Assembly (NCBI GenBank): GCA_029547025.1
Contig: JAKPQA010000115.1
Location: forward strand, 1 to 37,152
Reading direction: 5' to 3'
DNA: 37,152 bases
Source of the DNA: Armatimonadota bacterium
GTDB lineage: Bacteria > Armatimonadota > Zipacnadia > UBA1398 > JAKPQA01
The notes beneath the pieces were generated by a model. The model saw only the letters and a program-made list of their open reading frames with translations. It made no database searches and was not told the DNA's origin. Shown in pieces: positions 16,965-26,817 of the stretch; positions within the stretch are counted from its first letter, which is position 1, and every line of letters begins with the position of its first letter. Both the position numbers and the translations under genes were made by a program.

Positions 16965-16979
16965 TCCTTGGAAACTGAA
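16965..16979 (+). promoter_or_regulatory. boxA-like antitermination sequence in the rRNA leader
   Basis: TCCTTGGAAACTGAA closely matches TCCTTGAAAACCGAA in the 16S-23S spacer (19110-19124): 13 of 15 positions. Both resemble known Bacillus-type rRNA boxA and spacer sequences bound by the NusB/NusE antitermination complex. Confidence 0.55.
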
Positions 16980-17096
16980 TAGCGTGGGTGAAGGTAAACC
17001 GTGGGCTCGGAGGTGCCAGGCATGGCCTGGCCCGCTCGTGTGAATGCGAGCGAGATCCGTCAAAACCGGTGCGTGGCGACACGCGCCGTGTATGGT

Positions 17097-18639
<1,543 letters not shown>

Positions 18640-18896
18640 AGTTCTGTGAAGCCGTCGGGGTTACAGCCCCTCCGGCCGAGAACTCCAGGTCGATCGAGTC
18701 CACGATCTTCCCCGCGCTATTCAGTCTCCAGGGATCGGCATGATCCTTGAGATCCGGGCACTTCAAAGAAGAAGAACTGAGCGCTTGAGCTCCGCTGGCC
18801 CACCATCTGAGGCCATGTGGCTTCTGAGGTGGGTCCTGTCGTCTCTAAGGCGCTCGTGGGGCCCGGGGCTCTCCTCACGGAGAGACCGTGCCGCGT

Positions 18897-18970
<74 letters not shown>

Positions 18971-18975
18971 CCTCT

Positions 18976-18989
18976 CACGTGAAAACGTG
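18976..18989 (+). other. Hairpin with GAAA tetraloop between the spacer tRNAs
   Basis: CACGT (18976-18980), GAAA, ACGTG (18985-18989) ends on the first base of tRNA-Ala. It is a likely processing structure between the two tRNAs. Confidence 0.5.
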
Positions 18990-19061
18990 GGGGTGTAGCT
19001 CAGCCGGGAGAGCACCTGATTTGCATTCAGGAGGCCAGCGGTTCGATCCCGCTCACCTCCA
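18989..19061 (+). tRNA. tRNA-Ala (TGC)
   Basis: Acceptor GGGGGTG (18989-18995) pairs with CACCTCC (19054-19060), giving the G3:U70 wobble that is the alanine identity element. Discriminator A at 19061. Anticodon TGC is in loop TTTGCAT between CCTGA and TCAGG. CCA is not encoded. Confidence 0.96.
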
Positions 19062-19109
19062 CCTCCTTCTGCGAAGCGCTCTGCTCGATCAGGCCCCCCG
19101 GGGCCGTGC

Positions 19110-19124
19110 TCCTTGAAAACCGAA
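19110..19124 (+). promoter_or_regulatory. boxA-like sequence in the 16S-23S spacer
   Basis: TCCTTGAAAACCGAA, the partner of the leader copy at 16965-16979, placed before 23S as in many rRNA operons. Confidence 0.5.
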
Positions 19125-19196
19125 CGATGCTAAGGGATGTTTCGTAGAGGCGTCTGAGGATGAAGCCTTTTGCGGTCAAGTGCTGCGAAAGGGCTT

Positions 19197-22254
<3,058 letters not shown>

Positions 22255-22342
22255 TGCTCTTTCGCAGCACTGGGCTGCAAGAGCTTCGGCTCAGACGCCT
22301 TCGCGCACATCCCATGCATCGTTCGGTCACCTTGTGCGCTTT

Positions 22343-22460
22343 CCCCGGTGACCATAGCGGAGGGGCCACACCCGTTCCCATTCCGAACACGGTAGTTAAG
22401 CCCTCTAGCGCCGATGGTACTGCACTGGTAACGGTGTGGGAGAGTAGGACGTCGCCGGGG
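22343..22460 (+). rRNA. rrf: 5S ribosomal RNA
   Basis: About 118 nt, closed by CCCCGGTGAC (22343-22352) with GTCGCCGGGG (22451-22460). It contains the conserved CCATTCCGAACACGG and TAGCGCCGATGGTA segments and GGGAGAGTAGG. Confidence 0.94.
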
Positions 22461-22470
22461 ATTATCTTTA

Positions 22471-22519
22471 CTAGCGCCCCTCACGGGGCGCTAGGTCTAC
22501 GGTTGACCCCCGGTCAACC
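22471..22519 (+). terminator. Two hairpins after 5S, before tRNA-Asn
   Basis: CTAGCGCCCC (22471-22480), loop TCAC, GGGGCGCTAG (22485-22494) is a perfect 10-bp stem. GGTTGACC (22501-22508), loop CCC, GGTCAACC (22512-22519) follows. Neither has a T-run, so they may be processing sites or partial terminators rather than a full stop. Confidence 0.5.
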
Positions 22520-22528
22520 ACCCGACGC

Positions 22529-22600
22529 TCGGGCGTAGCTCAATGGCAGAGCACCTGGCTGTTAACCAGGTTGTTGCTGGTTCGAGTCCAGCCGCCCGAG
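22529..22600 (+). tRNA. tRNA-Asn (GTT), integration site of the element
   Basis: Acceptor TCGGGCG (22529-22535) pairs with CGCCCGA (22593-22599), discriminator G at 22600, CCA encoded at 22601-22603. Anticodon GTT lies in CTGTTAA between CCTGG and CCAGG. T-arm GTTCGAGTC. The 3' end is where the integrative element joins. The serine recombinase gene runs antisense into this tRNA as far as its D-arm. Confidence 0.95.
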
Positions 22601-24243
22601 CCAGCACTCCTTTGATCACGAACCAGCCGCCGGGGGTGAACAGGGCCCGATCCTACGGGCCTCGCGGCCAGCCAGATGTTCACCCTGTAGGTCCTGGTTC
22701 GTATTTCGCCTCTCCAGGCCCCCGCTTCGGCGGGGGCTTTTTCGTTCACCCCCTCGCACGACTCCACCACCATCGCCGTCACCAGTGACCCCATCAGCCG
22801 CTTCCGCCCGGCGAGGTCGAGTCCGGGGTACGCCCTGGCGAACTCCACCAGCGAGGTCCGCAGCCCCGTGAGGTCGACGGACCTGCTCCGCAGGCCGTCG
22901 ACCTCACGGTCCAGCCTCTCCAGCTCCAGGAGCAGCTCCCCACGCTGGGCATCCCGCCGCAGGCACTCGTCCTTGAGCACCTCGGGCACCGGCCCCTCCC
23001 CACCGAACACGTCCAGCAGACGACGGAGACGGGCGTCCAGGTGCTGGAGGTCGGAGCTTCGCTTCGTACGGCGACGCTCCAACGACTCCGGCTCCCTGTT
23101 GGCGTCGGCGTCGCTCCGCTCCGCCGCCTGCCGAAGGCGATCGGGGTCTCGGGCGAGGCCCATCAGGATCCGTGCGATCGCCTCCTCGAGCTTGCGGGCC
23201 GGGAGGCGGCGGACGGGGCAGTCGCAGTCCTGGGGGTGCTTGACCACCTCGCTGCACTGGTAGTAGAGGAACCGCTCGCCCGAGGGCCCGGTCTTGCCCG
23301 ACGGGAACGGCGTCATGGTGGACCCGCAGTGGCCGCAGCGGACGAGGCCCTTCAGCAGGTGGACGTGCACGTCACGGCCGTTGCTGCCGATGCGTCGTTT
23401 TCCGTCGGCCGCCGAGTCGATGGCATGGTTGGCCGCCCGCCACGTCTCCTCCGTGACGAGGGGCTCGTGGACGCCGGGGAACAGCTCCTCACCACAGCGT
23501 ATGAGTCCGGCGTAGATCGGGTTGCGTACGATCCCCTTGATACCATCGTGCGTGAACGGCCTGCCGCCGAGCTGGGGATGGGTCGCCTCGGCGGCCCGGC
23601 GGATCTTGGTGCGGTAGCCGCGTGCGTTGGCCTCGTCACGGACCACGCTGACCTGCCCGTGCTCGATGGCGAGGTCGAGGATGGCCCTGATGCCATCGGC
23701 CTCGGTAGGGCTCGGCGTCAGGAGCTGGCGTTCGCGGTCATAGTCGTAGCCCAGCGGCACCATGCCGCCGTTCCACCGACCGGCCTGGGCTCGGGACCTC
23801 ATCCTGAGCTGGGTCCGCTCGACGCAGATGCTCCGCTCGAACTCGGCGAACGACATGAGGACGTTCAGCAGCAGCGACCCGGCCGAGGTGCTCGTGTCGA
23901 AGCTCTGGGTGGCAGCGACGAAGGTCGCTCCGGCCTCCTCGAGCACGCTGAGGAAACCGGTCATGTGACGCAGCGAGCGGCTGACTCGATCACATGCGAC
24001 GGACACCACGACGTCGGTCCGGCCCGAGCGGACATCGTCGAGCAGTCGCCGCATCCCTGGACGGTCCATGTCCTTGCCGGAGAAGCCAGCGTCCTCGTAG
24101 ACCGCCGTGACGGTCCACCCCTTGTCCCTCTGGACCTGGACGTAGTGCTCGCACGTTGTCCGCTGGGCCTCGATGGAGTTCTGGTCGGGGTCGGCGGCCT
24201 CGACGACCGAGACCCTGCAGTAGATTCCGCAGTTGACGGGCAT
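22540..24243 (-). CDS. Large serine recombinase (integrase/resolvase family)
   Basis: A 567-residue site-specific recombinase. The N-terminal resolvase domain has IYCRVSVVE with nucleophile Ser12, EDAGFSGKDMDRPGMRRLLDD, ACDRVSRS, and the connecting helix FAEFERSICVERTQ. Next is a recombinase DNA-binding domain (GGMVPLGYDYD, GGRPFTHDGIKGIVRNPIYAGL), then a zinc-ribbon (LVRCGHCGSTMTP, YYQCSE, DCDC) and a coiled coil from about residue 395. Start ATG 24243 is preceded by GGAGGAAG. The last codons, encoding GWTRTSNNLVNSQ, are antisense to tRNA-Asn, with stop TGA at 22540-22542. The C-terminus in the integrated state is therefore partly host sequence. It very likely catalyses integration at this tRNA. 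Residues from about 397 on are duplicated in inverted orientation at 24428-24886. Confidence 0.92.
   Translation of the reverse strand: MPVNCGIYCRVSVVEAADPDQNSIEAQRTTCEHYVQVQRDKGWTVTAVYEDAGFSGKDMDRPGMRRLLDDVRSGRTDVVVSVACDRVSRSLRHMTGFLSVLEEAGATFVAATQSFDTSTSAGSLLLNVLMSFAEFERSICVERTQLRMRSRAQAGRWNGGMVPLGYDYDRERQLLTPSPTEADGIRAILDLAIEHGQVSVVRDEANARGYRTKIRRAAEATHPQLGGRPFTHDGIKGIVRNPIYAGLIRCGEELFPGVHEPLVTEETWRAANHAIDSAADGKRRIGSNGRDVHVHLLKGLVRCGHCGSTMTPFPSGKTGPSGERFLYYQCSEVVKHPQDCDCPVRRLPARKLEEAIARILMGLARDPDRLRQAAERSDADANREPESLERRRTKRSSDLQHLDARLRRLLDVFGGEGPVPEVLKDECLRRDAQRGELLLELERLDREVDGLRSRSVDLTGLRTSLVEFARAYPGLDLAGRKRLMGSLVTAMVVESCEGVNEKAPAEAGAWRGEIRTRTYRVNIWLAARPVGSGPVHPRRLVRDQRSAGSGGWTRTSNNLVNSQVLCH
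22598..22607. other. Probable att core (left junction)
   Basis: GAGCCAGCAC covers the last tRNA bases, the encoded CCA and four bases more. It reappears inverted (GTGCTGGCTC) at 24877-24886, exactly where similarity between the two recombinase 3' ends stops. That marks it as the likely crossover region. Confidence 0.5.
22718..22742 (+). terminator. Intrinsic terminator antisense to the recombinase gene
   Basis: GCCCCCGC (22718-22725), loop TTCG, GCGGGGGC (22730-22737), then TTTTT (22738-22742): a canonical rightward terminator. It lies 115 bp beyond tRNA-Asn and would end the rRNA/tRNA transcript, while on the other strand it codes for recombinase residues KAPAEAGA. Confidence 0.85.
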
Positions 24244-24427
24244 GTCGCTTCCTCCAGCGAGCGGGCACGGTGGCTCCGTGCCCGAGCTGTTCACCCAGGA
24301 GTTCGTGGTTCGGATACTACCGCGTGCGGGCTGGAGAGTCACGTGGCACGTGTTACGGGACGCCGACCGCCGAGGAATGGGGCTTCGTCGTGGCGGCGTG
24401 CTACGTCCCACGCCGCCACGACGAGAC
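24244..24427. promoter_or_regulatory. Recombinase leader with two hairpins
   Basis: GGAGGAAG (24248-24255 on the minus strand) is the recombinase ribosome-binding site. Upstream in the leader is a hairpin, CGGGCACGG (24262-24270) with CCGTGCCCG (24276-24284). A perfect 16-bp inverted repeat (24385-24400 with 24409-24424, 8-nt loop) ends 3 nt before the inverted recombinase copy. A minus-strand TAGTAT near 24314 is a possible -10, but no good -35 is seen. Confidence 0.5.
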
Positions 24428-24886
24428 CTCCGACCTCCAGCACCTGGACGCCCGTCTCCGTCGTCTGCTGGACGTGTTCGGTGGGGAGGGGCCGGTGCCC
24501 GAGGTGCTCAAGGACGAGTGCGTGCGTCTGGACGCCGAGCGTCGGGGGCTCCTCCTGGAGCTGGAGGGGCTGGACCGTGAGGTCGACGGCCTGCAGAGCA
24601 GGTCCGTCGACCTCACGGGGCTGCGTACCTCGCTGGTGGAGTTCGCGGGGGCGTACCCGAACCTGGACCTGGTCGGACGGAAGCGTCTGATGGGGTCGCT
24701 CGTGGTGGAAATCGTGGTGGAGTCCTGCGGGGGGGTGAACGGAAAAGCCCCCGCTTCGGCACGGGCTGCGAAGGGCGAAATACGAACCAGGACCTACAGG
24801 GTGAACATCTCGCTGGCCGGGAGGGCCGGAGAATCGGGCCCTGTTCACCCCCGGCGGCTAATTCGTAATGGAATCTGTGCTGGCTC
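24428..24886 (+). pseudogene. Inverted copy of the recombinase C-terminal region (arm B)
   Basis: Rightward, the frame encodes SDLQHLDARLRRLLDVFGGE through GPVHPRRLIRN, matching recombinase residues from about 397 to the att core at the same length (153 codons), with about 29 differences. It has no catalytic domain and no start of its own. The frame continues open past the att-core copy into the following small HTH gene. Either this is a remnant of a second related integrase, or an alternative C-terminus that inversion could join to the catalytic part. Confidence 0.85.
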
Positions 24887-24965
24887 CCCGAAGGGGTACG
24901 GGATCAGAAACGGGGTGGAGGTCCAGGGCTGGCTCCGCTACTACCCGTACATCAAGGGCGAGCCG

Positions 24966-25193
24966 ATGCGGGTGGCGGCCGACGGGCCGCCACCGTTCGA
25001 CCGCTCCCGGCTGGCCGTGGTGCCCGGCGAGCCCCGGGAGTCGAGGCGGGAGCGGGCGGAGCGTTACATGGCGATGCTCGAATCCGGCGAGGTCGGCAAC
25101 CGCACGGAGCTGGCCCGGTTGGAGGGGATCTCCAAGCCGATGGTGACGAAGGTGTTGAGGGCTCTGGAGGCCCCCTCGTCGCCCTCAGGATGA
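24966..25193 (+). CDS. Small helix-turn-helix protein
   Basis: About 75 residues from ATG 24966, in the same open frame as the inverted recombinase fragment, with a weak AAGGGCG upstream. RERAERYMAMLESGEVGNRTELARLEGISKPMVTKVLRAL fits a helix-turn-helix (LARLEGISKPMVTKVLRAL), as in MarR/ROK-type or ParB-like DNA-binding segments. It could be an excisionase-like or regulatory protein of the element. Independent expression is uncertain because no promoter is apparent. Confidence 0.5.
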   Translation: MRVAADGPPPFDRSRLAVVPGEPRESRRERAERYMAMLESGEVGNRTELARLEGISKPMVTKVLRALEAPSSPSG

Positions 25194-25253
25194 CCGTCGT
25201 GATCGGGGACTTCTCGTAGGTGACTGCAGGCCCTCGTCCGGGGTTCCCGGGAC

Positions 25254-25282
25254 CCCTTCGCCGCCCTGCGGGCGGCGAAGGG
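25254..25282. terminator. Perfect 13-bp hairpin between convergent genes
   Basis: CCCTTCGCCGCCC (25254-25266), loop TGC, GGGCGGCGAAGGG (25270-25282), between the HTH gene and the leftward tyrosine recombinase. No T-run. Confidence 0.6.
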
Positions 25283-25425
25283 CACGGCCGCAGGATGGGC
25301 ACGTGCCTGGATTCAGGGAACCCATACCAGGTGTACCGGTCGAGCACGCAACCCCCTTCCTCGGGTCCTCTTCCTTCTACCCCCACCCCCCTTCGCCCGG
25401 GATCGGGCTCGGATGGTACCTACTC

Positions 25426-25459
25426 CCGGAGTCCCGCCGCGACGGCGGCGGGACTCCGG
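25426..25459 (-). terminator. Perfect 14-bp hairpin after the tyrosine recombinase gene
   Basis: CCGGAGTCCCGCCG (25426-25439), 6-nt loop, CGGCGGGACTCCGG (25446-25459). It starts 6 nt beyond the recombinase stop and is probably its terminator, though it has no T-run. Confidence 0.6.
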
Positions 25460-25465
25460 CTTCCG

Positions 25466-26377
25466 CTACTCCTCCGGCTCCTCTCCCACGGCCCGCTCCA
25501 GGTGGTTCCGCAGGTCGGACTCCGATGGCCTGGTGTACACGGCCGCCGACGACATGCTGGTCCAGTTCATGATCTGCATGACGTCGGGCAGGGGCACGCC
25601 CATCTCGGCCACGAGCATGCGGGCCAGGCCGTGCCTGCACTGGTGGAGTCCCTTCAGCTTCGCCCGCAGCTCCTGGGGGACGAAACGGGCGAGTCGGCGA
25701 TGCCAGACGTCATGGAGCGTCCAGCGGCTGATGGGGGCGAAGGGGTACTTCTCGCTGGTGAAGAGGGAATCGTGCTGGACCGGCGGCCGCTCCCGAACCC
25801 ACGCCGCCAGTGCCTCCCTCGCCTCGGCGTTGAGGGGCACCGTGTAGCCGCTGGCCTTCCCCTTGGCCCTGTCGTAACTGATGGTGCCGGACCTCGACTT
25901 CAGCGAGACGCCGCTCAGCTTGGCCTCGGAGATGGACGACGACCTCGCCCCGGTCCACATCGCCAGGTAGACGATGGCACGGTCGCGGACGCTCAGCCTG
26001 TCCGCCGCCCTGAAGATCGCCAAGCGTTCCTTCCGGCTGAAGCCGCTCGGGGCGGGCTTCGGCGACTGCGGTACCTTCGGGAAGCGGAGCCGGGTCAGCA
26101 GCTCGATGTTCACGAGCTTCAGGGCGGCCCTCAGGCTGCCCAGCTTCCGCTCCGTCGTGTTGGCCCTGCACCGCCTCAGCAGGAAGGCCTTGTAGTCGTT
26201 CAGGTCGGCGTTGTTGAGGCCGAGGTCGTCGGGGTTCGGGTCCTCGCCGTACGTGCCCCGGTACCACTCGCAGAAGTGGCGAGCGTCCAGGACGATCCGT
26301 TCCCGACTCGACTCCATCAGGTCCTCGTCGGCCAGCCTCTCCCGCAGCACCCGCAGGAATCCGCACTCCGAGTCCAT
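25466..26377 (-). CDS. Tyrosine recombinase/phage-type integrase
   Basis: A 303-residue site-specific recombinase from ATG 26377, preceded by GAGGTGATCGGG; an in-frame ATG at 26395 adds six residues. The N-terminal SAM-like core-binding domain (about 1-105) has a CEWYRGTYG helix. The catalytic domain holds the Arg of TGARSSSISEAKL (about 145), a beta-hairpin Lys in DRAKGKASGY (about 172-174), HxxR in LHQCRHGLARML (His245, Arg248), Trp272 in MNWTS where His/Trp is expected, and nucleophile Tyr281 in AAVYTRP. All catalytic residues are therefore present. It may handle resolution or excision, since a serine recombinase already sits at the tRNA. Both types together in one element is notable. Confidence 0.88.
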   Translation of the reverse strand: MDSECGFLRVLRERLADEDLMESSRERIVLDARHFCEWYRGTYGEDPNPDDLGLNNADLNDYKAFLLRRCRANTTERKLGSLRAALKLVNIELLTRLRFPKVPQSPKPAPSGFSRKERLAIFRAADRLSVRDRAIVYLAMWTGARSSSISEAKLSGVSLKSRSGTISYDRAKGKASGYTVPLNAEAREALAAWVRERPPVQHDSLFTSEKYPFAPISRWTLHDVWHRRLARFVPQELRAKLKGLHQCRHGLARMLVAEMGVPLPDVMQIMNWTSMSSAAVYTRPSESDLRNHLERAVGEEPEE

Positions 26378-26479
26378 CCCGATCACCTCGTGCATGGCAA
26401 CTGTGGGGTCAGTTCTCCGCCTTGCGGCTCCCGGATTCGGTCACACCGATCACGTTATGCGGGAGTCTGCCCCACGTTG

Positions 26480-26534
26480 TAGGGCTACTGGGAGCGGTGC
26501 CTCGTGGGGCTGGGTCCCCGAAGGCAGGTCGTAC
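26480..26534 (-). promoter_or_regulatory. Conserved leader element, copy 1
   Basis: Shares GGGAGC, GGTGCCTCGTG and TCCCCGAAGGCAGGTCGT (plus-strand reading) with 36900-36955, where the matching parts are GGGAGCC, GGTGCCTCGTG and ATCCCGAAGGGAGGTCGT. Both copies lie upstream of a leftward element gene, here the tyrosine recombinase. Confidence 0.55.
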
Positions 26535-26549
26535 GACGGAGCCAGCCTG

Positions 26550-26581
26550 CCCGCCGTGGGCACTCGCGTGCCCACGGCGGG
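26550..26581. repeat. Perfect 14-bp palindrome
   Basis: CCCGCCGTGGGCAC (26550-26563), loop TCGC, GTGCCCACGGCGGG (26568-26581). It may be a terminator for the leftward primase-like gene or a binding or origin site. Confidence 0.6.
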
Positions 26582-26817
26582 GGGAGCTCCGGGCACCGTG
26601 GGGACTCCGGGGATCGGGGACGACGTGGCGGGATGGATCGGGACACGTCGGGTGCCGGGGGGACCACGGTCGTGGGGGCGACGTGACCACGAGTGTCACT
26701 AATAAAAACAGAAGGAGAGAAGTCCCCTGTGATCCCCAGACCTCGCACGCCCACGATCCCACGACGGGGGACGGTGGGTGGCCCATCGGGGCCCCGCGAT
26801 GCCCGCACCTGGGCCGC

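Larger units (their letters stand above)
22598..23056 (-). repeat. Inverted repeat arm A: recombinase 3' end
   Basis: This 459-bp segment codes for the last part of the recombinase up to the att core and matches, in opposite orientation and without net length change, 24428-24886. The two translations agree at about 81 percent of 153 residues by my count. Confidence 0.9.
26378..26817. other. Non-coding gap with palindrome and conserved leader element
   Basis: This 440-bp gap contains a conserved element (26480-26534) shared with 36900-36955 and a perfect 14-bp palindrome (26550-26581). It also has an AT-rich patch ACTAATAAAAAC near 26700, followed by AAGGAGAG and a GTG that opens only a doubtful short frame. 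Confidence 0.55.

Noticed and set aside
16613-16978. A fourth gene of the exported cluster after 16574
   Set aside because: A Shine-Dalgarno-like GGAGAGAG precedes an ATG, but the product is low-complexity, overlaps a dispersed repeat and the rRNA promoter, and lacks a signal peptide.
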